Shown here piece by piece: positions 1-6,196 of a stretch of 12,889 bases of DNA; position 1 is the first letter of the stretch, and each line of letters begins with the position of its first letter. Both the position numbers and the translations under genes were made by a program. Location: the NCBI GenBank assembly GCA_023336875.1, contig JAMBLH010000276.1:1-12889 (forward strand), in the 5' to 3' direction. The DNA is from Actinomycetes bacterium (GTDB taxonomy: Bacteria; Actinomycetota; Acidimicrobiia; Spongiisociales; UBA5794). The notes beneath the pieces are model-generated. The model was not told where the DNA came from and did not search any database. It was given only the letters and a program-made list of their open reading frames with translations.

Positions 1-122
1 CCGATCGTGTCCATCACTCGCCGGAAATGTCGCACGTCGATCCGCCCCGATGGACGCCCTCCGTTGAATCCCTGTGCTCCGAGCGCAATCCGTCTCGCAG
101 CATCTATAGAAATCGTCCTCAT
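1..122 (-). CDS. YcaQ-type winged-helix DNA glycosylase, N-terminal fragment
   Basis: This is a partial gene running off the left edge; only the first 40 codons are visible. The ATG at 122-120 is preceded by GAGGA at a spacing of about 8 nt. The translation begins MRTISIDAARRIALGAQGF, followed by a Pro/Gly turn and a basic helix (RIDVRHFRRVMDTI). From memory this matches the start of the YcaQ/AlkX (HTH_42) family, whose N-terminus typically reads 'ARRIALAAQGF...RP.G...RHLRRVLDRIG'. Family members in E. coli and Streptomyces unhook DNA interstrand crosslinks and remove N7-alkylguanines. The gene is divergent from plsC, with 36 nt between the two starts, so their promoters must overlap coding sequence. 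The catalytic region is outside the window, so activity cannot be judged. The family call is fairly sure; the substrate is inferred. Confidence 0.75.
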   Translation of the reverse strand, partial: MRTISIDAARRIALGAQGFNGGRPSGRIDVRHFRRVMDTI

Positions 123-158
123 CCGCTCATCCTCGCTCGTTCGTCTACGCTACCGGGC

Positions 159-908
159 ATGGTTCGCACTCTGCTTGCGGGAATCCGAACATTCGTACTC
201 GTACCTCTGTTCTTTGTCATAACGATGTTGTTCGCCGCAATCATCATCATCTATGGGGCGTTCCGCCCTACAGCCCCAATCCATGACAAGATCCTCAGAT
301 ACTGGTCTCACCTTTATCTGCGCCTACCTCCCGTTCACGTCGAAGTATTCGACATCGAGCGCATTGATCCTGACCAACGCTACGTCATCGTGTCGAACCA
401 TCTCTCCATGTTCGATATCCCGATACTCATTTGGTATCTTCCTGTCCGCGGTCGATTCCTCGCGAAGAAGGAACTCTTCAGGATCCCGTTGTTCGGACAG
501 GGGATGCGCACTGTCGGGATCATCGAGATCAACAGGTCAAAGGGCGGTTCGTCCAGGAAGGCCATCAATGAAGGTGTCCGGCTCGCGAGCGAACGCGGGA
601 ACTCATTGATCGTCTTTCCCGAGGGAACACGTGGCACTGAGTCCGAACTGTTGCCCTTCCACAAGGGTGCCTTCCGTATCGCTATCGATACCGGCCTGCC
701 GCTGCTCCCGGTCATCATCGAGGGGACCGACCGCATCTCCAAACCCGGCTCGCCAATCTTCTTCCCTGGGAACGCGACCCTCCACGTCCTCGATCCGATC
801 GACACATCTGGCATGACGAACAAGGACGATCTGAAGAAGCTGACCGCAGAGGTCGAATCCAACATGAACCGCGCGTACAACGACCTACGACCCACGACCC
901 ACGACTGA
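159..908 (+). CDS. plsC: 1-acyl-sn-glycerol-3-phosphate acyltransferase (PlsC family)
   Basis: A 249-residue membrane-associated acyltransferase that would transfer an acyl chain to lysophosphatidic acid, giving phosphatidic acid for phospholipid synthesis. Residues 8-33 form a hydrophobic membrane segment (TFVLVPLFFVITMLFAAIIII). The catalytic HX4D motif is HLSMFD (H81, D86), and the acceptor-binding motif is FPEGTR (153-158). KKELFRIPLFG (103-113) and a PLLPVIIEGT strand (181-190) also fit the family. The frame is open from codon 27, but that start would add a proline- and arginine-rich leader and overlap the divergent YcaQ-type gene by 96 nt. I therefore prefer ATG 159, although no good ribosome-binding site precedes it. 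The last eleven codons and the stop lie in a 7-bp tandem repeat, so the C-terminus may be a recent extension. The exact acyl acceptor is not shown by the sequence. Confidence 0.88.
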   Translation: MVRTLLAGIRTFVLVPLFFVITMLFAAIIIIYGAFRPTAPIHDKILRYWSHLYLRLPPVHVEVFDIERIDPDQRYVIVSNHLSMFDIPILIWYLPVRGRFLAKKELFRIPLFGQGMRTVGIIEINRSKGGSSRKAINEGVRLASERGNSLIVFPEGTRGTESELLPFHKGAFRIAIDTGLPLLPVIIEGTDRISKPGSPIFFPGNATLHVLDPIDTSGMTNKDDLKKLTAEVESNMNRAYNDLRPTTHD

Positions 909-912
909 CGAC
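878..912. repeat. Five-unit 7-bp tandem repeat over the plsC stop codon
   Basis: Five consecutive heptads end in ACGAC: CAACGAC, CTACGAC, CCACGAC, CCACGAC and TGACGAC. The plsC TGA stop (906-908) is formed by the variable first two positions of the last unit plus its A. The array therefore encodes the last residues of the acyltransferase (NDLRPTTHD). Confidence 0.8.
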
Positions 913-923
913 TTCCCTCTTCC

Positions 924-958
924 AACTGTGAACTGTTGACTGTGAACTGTGAACTTTC
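924..958. repeat. Second 7-bp tandem repeat in the plsC-imuB spacer
   Basis: Four heptads, AACTGTG, AACTGTT, GACTGTG and AACTGTG, are followed by a decayed fifth (AACTTTC). The period equals that of the array 11 bp to the left, but the motif is unrelated. The spacer separates two convergent genes and holds no recognisable hairpin terminator for either. Confidence 0.8.
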
Positions 959-962
959 CTCT

Positions 963-2453
963 TCAGTCATACACACCCATCAGGTAGGTTCGTCCCTCTC
1001 TGACCTCACAGAGATAGGCCCCTGCCGAGGTAACGATCTGGTAGCGGTCTGACGAGTCTTCGCCGTCCCACCAACGACCAACTCTCCGCCACGGGCCAGC
1101 CCATGACAGCACGGGCACCCAGCGGCTTCGAAGACGCACCTGTTCTGGGATCCCCTCCACCCAGGTAACTTCGAACGGCACAGGTTCGGGTGGCACAAGC
1201 GCGGGGGCAGGACTCGGAATACGCCCGGGCCACGGAGCTTCAGGATCACGTTCGGGAACGCTCTCCTCCTCCCCCCATCTGGTCCACAGCATCTGTTCAC
1301 CAGGGTCGCGACCGCCCTGAGGAGTTCCCACCAACAGATTGTCCCTACCCGCAATGGCCTGCACCTCCATGAACACCCGCTGAGTCTCCTCGAACGCCCT
1401 CGCATCCTCAACGAGCGCCATCTGACGGCCAGAACCAGATAGATCGGTTGGTTCCAACTGCAATGTGGCGAGACCACCCCGAATCCCTCCAGATACCCCT
1501 TCGATCCATGACCGGAGCTGCCAACGGACCCTCTCGGCAAGACTTCGTTCGGTGAACGGATCTGCACTTCGCCATGTCCGTTTTTGCTCGGTTCCATCCG
1601 CCGCGGTCGCGGTCACGATCACACGGTGCGGTGCAACACCGTGCGGCGAGAGGTTTCCCACAAGACGCTGAGCAAGGTTTCGAGCCGCAAAAGCTGCCCG
1701 CTCAGAATCCTCGATGGGTGGATCGAAATGTGACACCACGACCTGATCCTCTGGGATGTCTCTCGGGTGTGTGCTGCGGTCAAGACGTTGAGCCCTGCGA
1801 TGCGCCTCGAGACCCACACGCCCGAACCGGGAGATGATTGCATCGCGCGGCAGTTCTGCAACATCCCCGAGAGTGGTGATACCAAGCCAGCGGAACGTTG
1901 CAGCAAGGTCGTCGCTACCAAGGCTTGCCACGTCGAGGTTCGCCACAAATCTCTCATCATCGTCAACGATGTATCTCGGGTGGGATCGAGTTGTCTGACG
2001 TACCGCCTGATAGGAGGCAAAGGGACCCTCAGCAAGTCCCATGCGGCGATCTCCTCCGAAGCTGTCAAGCTCCTTGTCTATGCGATCGCAGAGATCCTCC
2101 TCTCCTCCGTAGTAGACAACGGCTCCACCAATGGGGAGATACATCGTGCCCGGCTCAGCCACTTCAACACGGGGAACAATGGACTCGATTGCCTGCACCA
2201 CAGGCTCGAACCGCGCCATCTCAACACTCAGATCCTGAACGATCGTTACCACATTTGGGCAGATCGCCTCAGCTGAGGAACGCAACATCCCAACAACCAC
2301 ACCAAAAGCGGCAGCGGCTTCGTTACACGCAACGATGCGTCCGTCCTGCCCCACTGCTTGGATCGGTTCAGCTTGCTCGGTTCCGTCGGTTGGCAGCCCT
2401 GGTTTCCTGAGTGCCCATGTGGGGTACCACACGCAGATCGTTCGTTCCATCAT
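963..2453 (-). CDS. imuB: ImuB-like catalytically dead Y-family polymerase homologue
   Basis: A 496-residue relative of mycobacterial ImuB, the clamp-binding hub of the SOS mutasome that works with ImuA' and the polymerase DnaE2 during translesion synthesis. The N-terminal strand VCWYP-like segment (ICVWYPTWAL, 6-15) stands where active Y-family polymerases carry their first catalytic Asp. The later SxDE motif is replaced by LPIGG (106-110), so no metal-binding triad is visible. A helix-hairpin-helix region follows (FRWLGITTLGDVAELP, 187-202), then a little-finger-like domain. The C-terminus has the ImuB-type QGGRDP (379-384), APWPG (406-410), LVPPEPVP (419-426) and a terminal AVYD-like GVYD. 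The clamp-binding pentapeptide looks altered (QMALVE, 344-349). Two adjacent ATGs (2453 and 2450) follow GTAGAGG, and the start overlaps imuA by 86 nt. No dnaE2 lies in this window. Confidence 0.87.
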   Translation of the reverse strand: MMERTICVWYPTWALRKPGLPTDGTEQAEPIQAVGQDGRIVACNEAAAAFGVVVGMLRSSAEAICPNVVTIVQDLSVEMARFEPVVQAIESIVPRVEVAEPGTMYLPIGGAVVYYGGEEDLCDRIDKELDSFGGDRRMGLAEGPFASYQAVRQTTRSHPRYIVDDDERFVANLDVASLGSDDLAATFRWLGITTLGDVAELPRDAIISRFGRVGLEAHRRAQRLDRSTHPRDIPEDQVVVSHFDPPIEDSERAAFAARNLAQRLVGNLSPHGVAPHRVIVTATAADGTEQKRTWRSADPFTERSLAERVRWQLRSWIEGVSGGIRGGLATLQLEPTDLSGSGRQMALVEDARAFEETQRVFMEVQAIAGRDNLLVGTPQGGRDPGEQMLWTRWGEEESVPERDPEAPWPGRIPSPAPALVPPEPVPFEVTWVEGIPEQVRLRSRWVPVLSWAGPWRRVGRWWDGEDSSDRYQIVTSAGAYLCEVREGRTYLMGVYD

Positions 2454-3042
2454 CCTCTACTTCGATTGTTCGTACCATGCCTCTGGTTGCTTTTCCCGAC
2501 GCAACAAGACGGGTACGGCGGTTCGTCAAATTGCCGTGACCGTCCTCAGCACCCTCCCAGAGCACCTCACTGGCTTCAAGATTGAGGTGTGCTATCCCAC
2601 TGGGAAGACTTCCCGAGACAGGGCGGAGCACCAGTGGGGTCCGCTTGGCCCGTGCCTTTGCCGCAAGCTTGTACAACGACTGCTCTCGCAGACCCGCAGG
2701 TACCTCGGCATACACGCCATACACACCGTCAAGCAGCGTCGCGACGATGCGACTCCACGACACGATGTCACTGCTGCGTACCACCACGAGCCGCTCGGGT
2801 TCGATCCCCACCTCCCAGGCAGCCATGGGGCTCGCCCATCCACGCACATCAAGATATACCAGCGGACCATGGACGGCATGAGGAGCAAGCAGTGACATAC
2901 CGATGCGGGTGAGCCCTGATCCGGGGATACCGGTCAGACCTGCGATCTGCCCTGGAGCAAGCGAAAGCACATTGCTGATCTTTTCCGGATCGCGGTGCTC
3001 AAAGGTCGAGGCTTCGACAAAGTGCTGAATGGTGGCGACCAC
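2368..3042 (-). CDS. imuA: ImuA-like RecA-fold protein of the SOS mutasome
   Basis: A 224-residue protein with a RecA/SulA-like core, upstream of and co-oriented with imuB. The GTG start at 3042 follows AGAGGA at 8 nt. The Walker A position reads GIPGSGLT (38-45): the phosphate-binding Lys is replaced by Leu44, so ATP binding is doubtful. A Walker B-like strand LVYLDVRG (61-68) and the ImuA-type GIEPERLVVVRSSD (79-92) follow. The family partners ImuB and DnaE2 in damage-induced mutagenesis; the actinobacterial ImuA' is divergent, so I name it by fold plus context. The basic tail (about 28 residues) is encoded by the overlap with imuB and may be an extension after loss of an earlier stop. Transcription starts from a promoter carrying an SOS box, so the gene should be LexA-repressed. 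Confidence 0.8.
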   Translation of the reverse strand: MVATIQHFVEASTFEHRDPEKISNVLSLAPGQIAGLTGIPGSGLTRIGMSLLAPHAVHGPLVYLDVRGWASPMAAWEVGIEPERLVVVRSSDIVSWSRIVATLLDGVYGVYAEVPAGLREQSLYKLAAKARAKRTPLVLRPVSGSLPSGIAHLNLEASEVLWEGAEDGHGNLTNRRTRLVASGKATRGMVRTIEVEDDGTNDLRVVPHMGTQETRAANRRNRAS

Positions 3043-3094
3043 CGCTGGTGTCCTCTCGTTTTCTCACACCAGCGTGCGCCTCCGCTGGGAGGTC

Positions 3095-3123
3095 ACTGTA
3101 GTCGAACATACGTTCGCTTGCAA
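3095..3123 (-). promoter_or_regulatory. Promoter of the imuA-imuB operon
   Basis: On the minus strand TTGCAA (3123-3118, four of six matches to the -35 consensus) and TACAGT (3100-3095, four of six to the -10) are separated by exactly 17 nt. Transcription would begin near 3088, giving a leader of about 46 nt before the imuA GTG at 3042. Confidence 0.7.
3102..3117. promoter_or_regulatory. LexA operator (SOS box)
   Basis: TCGAAC-ATAC-GTTCGC is a near-perfect inverted repeat. It fits the Gram-positive/actinobacterial LexA consensus CGAAC-N4-GTTCG at every fixed base, and its centre ATAC fits the RNRY preference. It fills the -35/-10 spacer of the imuA promoter, so bound LexA would exclude RNA polymerase. 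Confidence 0.88.
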
Positions 3124-3222
3124 GGGCGATCTCTCCCCACCGAGTTCGAGCACTCCCGCTACCCAAGACCTGTCGTGTATTCTCAACAACAGAGCTCGCC
3201 GCTAGCAAAAGGAGCACCAAAC

Positions 3223-3426
3223 GTGTCAGTAGCGAAGGTGATCGAGATCACGTCTACTTCCCCCGGGTCCTTCGAGGACGCCATCCGCAAGGGCATCGCA
3301 AAAGCCCAGCAGAGCGTTGACGGAATCCGGGGAGCCTGGATCTCGGAACACAAGGTTGAGATGGACGAAAACGGAACCATCAAGCATTTCCGTGTCGACA
3401 TGAAGTTGACGTTCGTACTCGAGTAA
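3223..3426 (+). CDS. Dodecin, small flavin-binding storage protein
   Basis: A 67-residue protein of the dodecin family, which forms hollow dodecamers that bind pairs of flavins, or coenzyme A in some bacterial members, and buffers them in the cytoplasm. The GTG start has an excellent AAAAGGAG site 8 nt upstream, which decides it against longer in-frame starts. The sequence shows the family's KVIEI strand (5-9), TSPGSFEDAI helix start (12-21), the flavin-stacking Trp39 and the closing strand HFRVDMKLTFVLE. At the place where most dodecins have Gln (HFQV or HYQV), this one has Arg57. It is transcribed away from the SOS operon and followed by a terminator. No clear promoter was found in the 100 bp before it. 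RibF, encoded in the same window, makes the flavins it would bind. Confidence 0.92.
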   Translation: MSVAKVIEITSTSPGSFEDAIRKGIAKAQQSVDGIRGAWISEHKVEMDENGTIKHFRVDMKLTFVLE

Positions 3427-3449
3427 CGGTTGTCAGAACAGTTGCCAAA

Positions 3450-3487
3450 GGAGAGGTCCTGGATCAGTCCGGGGCCTCTCCTCTTTT
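3450..3487. terminator. Terminator after dodecin, probably two-way
   Basis: GGAGAGGTCC pairs with GGGGCCTCTCC around a short loop and is followed on the plus strand by TCTTTT. On the minus strand the same hairpin is followed by TTTGG, and it lies just past the stop of the minus-strand frame ending at 3493, so it may serve both directions. Confidence 0.75.
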
Positions 3488-3492
3488 CCTGG

Positions 3493-3669
3493 TCACCTCG
3501 GTGGATCAGGAGGAACGGTCACTCCGCGGATGTAGTGGCCTGTTCGAACTTCAGTTTCCATCCATGCGAGCACCCCATCGAGCCACTCGCGGCTGGAACG
3601 TGTCTCTGGTCGCCAAAGTCCCTCTCCGAGCTCTCTGAACATCTCGGTGTCTGGTGCTATCGATGCCAC
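3493..3669 (-). CDS. Unrecognised small reading frame between two terminators
   Basis: A minus-strand frame of 58 codons if begun at GTG 3669; an ATG at 3642 would give 49. The frame stays open to a stop at 3718-3720. The product is acidic and Trp-rich: it includes EMFRELGEGLWRPETRSSREW, LDGVLAWMETEV and a C-terminus GVTVPPDPPR. Codon choice looks protein-like, but no ribosome-binding site precedes either start, and I recognise no family. It lies right after the pnp terminator and right before the two-way dodecin terminator. It could be a small gene, the tail of a decayed gene, or chance. The rest of the 3427-3790 gap holds only the two terminators. Confidence 0.35.
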   Translation of the reverse strand: MASIAPDTEMFRELGEGLWRPETRSSREWLDGVLAWMETEVRTGHYIRGVTVPPDPPR

Positions 3670-3723
3670 TGGCCAGAATGCTATTGCACCCTGGACGTTT
3701 TGTAGCCGCTTGATCGTTCATGA

Positions 3724-3757
3724 AAGAGAGGCCCGGGATCACTCCCGGGCCTCTCTT
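3724..3757 (-). terminator. pnp terminator
   Basis: A perfect 15-bp GC-rich stem (3724-3738 with 3743-3757) with a four-base loop lies 34 nt past the pnp stop. On the minus strand the 3' arm ends in TCTCTTTC, a short T-rich tail. This is the strongest intrinsic-terminator-like structure in the window. Confidence 0.85.
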
Positions 3758-3790
3758 CGACTTGTTGCACTGACTGTCAGTGCCTGAACG

Positions 3791-6160
3791 TCAGACGTTC
3801 GACTCGAACTCATCCTCGAAGCTCACAACCTTGCGGCCCGGCTTGTCGGCTGGCTTGTCGTCGCGGTTTCGATCCCGGTTGTCCCGGTTGTCCCGGTTGC
3901 GGCTGCGGCCTCCGTTCCCACGATCAGAACCGCCTCCACGAGAGTCACGGCTCTCGCCACGATCCTCGCTCTTCTTCTCCTGCGGAGCATCAGAGCCACC
4001 ATCGGCATCGCCTGATGGTGCATCAGCCATGTCGAGGCTGACCTTCCCACGATCGTCGATCTCACGAACCACGACCTTGACGCCGTCGCCGAGGTTGAGG
4101 ACATCTTCGACACGATCGATGCGCCTGTTGCCACCGATCTTGGAGATGTGTAACAGTCCATCACGTCCAGGAAGGATGTTGACGAAGGCTCCGAACTTGG
4201 TGATGTTCACAACCTCACCGTCGTACACCTCACCGATCTTGGCCTCTGGTGGGAAGCCGATAGCAAGGATCCGGTCCTTGGCGAGATTCATCGACGCCGT
4301 ATCGGGAGCACCAACGCGCACCGTTCCGTCGTCGTCAATCTCGATAACCGCACCGGTCTCCTCCTCAAGCTCACGAATGGTCTTGCCCTTCGGGCCGATG
4401 ACCTCACCAATCTTGTCCTTGGGGACCATGACCGCTTCGATCTTCGGAGCCTTCTCAGCAAGCTCGCTACGTGGTTCAGAGATCGTCTCTGCCATTGCAT
4501 TGAGAATGAACTGTCTGGCATCGTATGCCTGGTTCATAGCTCCGATGAGAACATCTGCTGGCAGACCTTCGATCTTGGTGTCGAGCTGCATGGCCGTGAT
4601 CATGTCTGGTGTTCCTGCCACCTTGAAGTCCATGTCACCGAGGTGATCCTCGACGCCGAGAATGTCGGTGAGGGTTACGAACTCCCCATCCTGATAGATG
4701 AGACCCATTGCAATACCGGCAACCGGCGCAGCAATAGGAACACCTGCATCCATAAGCGACAGCGACGATCCACACACCGAAGCCATCGATGAGGAACCGT
4801 TTGACATGAGCACCTCAGACACGAGGCGATATGCGTACGGGAAGTCCTCTGCGGGCGGGATCACAGGGTGCAACGCCTTCTCGGCAAGGGCACCGTGTCC
4901 GATCTCGCGACGCTTCGGACCGCGCATGAACCCAGCTTCGCCTGTGGCGTAGGGTGGCATGTTGTAGTGATGCATGAAGCGCTTCGAGTCCTCGGGAGAG
5001 ATCGTGTCGAGCATCTGCTCCATCTTCAGCATGCCAAGCGTTGTGATATTGAGCACCTGTGTCTCGCCACGCTGGAACATGCCAGAGCCATGGACTCCTG
5101 GCACCAATCCAACCTCGATCGTCAGTGGACGGATCTCAGTGAGACCACGCCCATCGATACGAACACCCTCTGCCACCACCCGTGAACGCATGACGTTCTT
5201 CTGGACCGTGGAGAAGGCTGCCTTTGCCTGCTTGAGACTGCCGGTGTCGTCAGCGTCAAGTCCGAGAGACTCGATCGTCTCCGCCTTGATCTCAGACTCA
5301 GCGTTCTGGCGCTCGTGCTTCTTGACGATCGTTCCGAGCGCTTCAAGCTTGGCCTTCGCAAACGCTTCGACCTGCTCATAGATCTCATCTGAGTAGTCCT
5401 CGACGACGATCCACTCGACCGGCTCCGGCTCACCATGCTTCTCGAGAAGCTCGAGCTGGAGATCGACGAGTGTTGCGATGTAGTCCTTTGCGAGCTCAAG
5501 ACCAGCAGCAACGGTTGCTTCGTCAGGGGCCTGTTGGCCGTCCTGAACCATGCGGTAGCCGTTCTCGGAAGCGCCAGCTTCGACCATCGAAATGTCGATG
5601 TTGCCTTCAGCGTTGCGCTTTCCTGCAACGACGATCTCGAATACGGCTTCTTCGCCCTGCTCGTAGGTGGGGAAAGGAATCCATTCACCATCGGTGAGCG
5701 CGAGTCTGATTGCGCCAAGGGGGCCCTCGAACGGAATCGGACTCATCGTCAACGCTGCGGATGCGCCGTTGAGTGTGATGATGTCGTGTGGGTTCTCGAG
5801 GTCTGCTGAAAGGACTGTTCCAACGACGTGCGTGTCGTGGCGATATCCCTCTGCGAAGTTCGGACGCAGCGGACGGTCGATGAGACGATCAGCAAGGATC
5901 GCCTTCTCAGATGCGCGTCCTTCACGACGGAAGAACGACCCTGGGATACGGCCGACTGCGTAGGTGCGCTCCTCAACATCAACGGTGAGCGGGAAGAAAT
6001 CCACGCCCTCCCTGATGGTGCGCTTTGCGGTTGCGGTCACAAGGACCGATGTGTCTCCGATGCGAGCAAGGACTGCTCCATCTGAGAGTTGTGCGAGCTT
6101 TCCTGTGCTGAACGATATTTCTACATCGCCTACACGCCCGCGGACGGTGGTCTCTGCCAC
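3791..6160 (-). CDS. pnp: Polynucleotide phosphorylase (PNPase)
   Basis: A 789-residue phosphorolytic 3'-5' exoribonuclease, which forms a trimer and also makes RNA tails in many Actinobacteria. The first RNase PH domain carries RIPGSFFRREGR (71-82) and RLIDRPLRP (92-100). An all-alpha linker follows to about residue 325. The second, catalytic RNase PH domain has FMRGPKRREIGHG (411-423), SNGSSSMASVCG (453-464) and the metal-binding GVEDHLGDMDFKVAGT (502-517). A KH domain (IGEVIGPKGKTI, 584-595) and an S1 domain (GEVVNITKFGAFV, 648-660) come next. The last 75 residues are a low-complexity tail rich in Arg, Asp, Asn and Gly, ending in an acidic FEDEFESNV. The GTG start at 6160 follows AGAAGGAG at 6 nt. 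It lies downstream of rpsO with a long leader hairpin between them. Confidence 0.98.
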   Translation of the reverse strand: MAETTVRGRVGDVEISFSTGKLAQLSDGAVLARIGDTSVLVTATAKRTIREGVDFFPLTVDVEERTYAVGRIPGSFFRREGRASEKAILADRLIDRPLRPNFAEGYRHDTHVVGTVLSADLENPHDIITLNGASAALTMSPIPFEGPLGAIRLALTDGEWIPFPTYEQGEEAVFEIVVAGKRNAEGNIDISMVEAGASENGYRMVQDGQQAPDEATVAAGLELAKDYIATLVDLQLELLEKHGEPEPVEWIVVEDYSDEIYEQVEAFAKAKLEALGTIVKKHERQNAESEIKAETIESLGLDADDTGSLKQAKAAFSTVQKNVMRSRVVAEGVRIDGRGLTEIRPLTIEVGLVPGVHGSGMFQRGETQVLNITTLGMLKMEQMLDTISPEDSKRFMHHYNMPPYATGEAGFMRGPKRREIGHGALAEKALHPVIPPAEDFPYAYRLVSEVLMSNGSSSMASVCGSSLSLMDAGVPIAAPVAGIAMGLIYQDGEFVTLTDILGVEDHLGDMDFKVAGTPDMITAMQLDTKIEGLPADVLIGAMNQAYDARQFILNAMAETISEPRSELAEKAPKIEAVMVPKDKIGEVIGPKGKTIRELEEETGAVIEIDDDGTVRVGAPDTASMNLAKDRILAIGFPPEAKIGEVYDGEVVNITKFGAFVNILPGRDGLLHISKIGGNRRIDRVEDVLNLGDGVKVVVREIDDRGKVSLDMADAPSGDADGGSDAPQEKKSEDRGESRDSRGGGSDRGNGGRSRNRDNRDNRDRNRDDKPADKPGRKVVSFEDEFESNV
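3874..3900 (-). repeat. Three 9-bp units inside the pnp tail
   Basis: Plus-strand units CCCGGTTGT, CCCGGTTGT and CCCGGTTGC lie in frame in pnp and encode an Arg-Asp-Asn repeat (NRDNRDNRD). The in-frame period means length changes by slippage would keep the reading frame. Confidence 0.8.
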
Positions 6161-6196
6161 TCGTTTCTCCTTCTGTATGGGAGGAGACCCAATTGG

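Noticed and set aside
27..158. Upstream start for the plsC frame
   Set aside because: The added 44 residues are not acyltransferase-like and would overlap the divergent YcaQ-type gene.
878..958. Heptad arrays as a CRISPR array
   Set aside because: Units are contiguous 7-mers with no spacers, and no cas gene is present.
3124..3222. Plus-strand promoter for dodecin
   Set aside because: TATTCT-like sequences exist, but no -35 at acceptable spacing was found, so no call was made.
3542..3549. GTTCGAAC palindrome as a second SOS box
   Set aside because: The half-sites are in the wrong order and lack the four-base spacer needed for LexA.
3430..3705. Plus-strand 91-codon frame after dodecin
   Set aside because: It runs through the dodecin terminator and has shadow-like composition; the opposite strand in this interval looks more protein-like.
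3780..4646. Long plus-strand open frame of 288 codons
   Set aside because: It lies wholly antisense to pnp, is Ser/Arg/Pro-rich as expected from a reversed GC-biased gene, and resembles no family.
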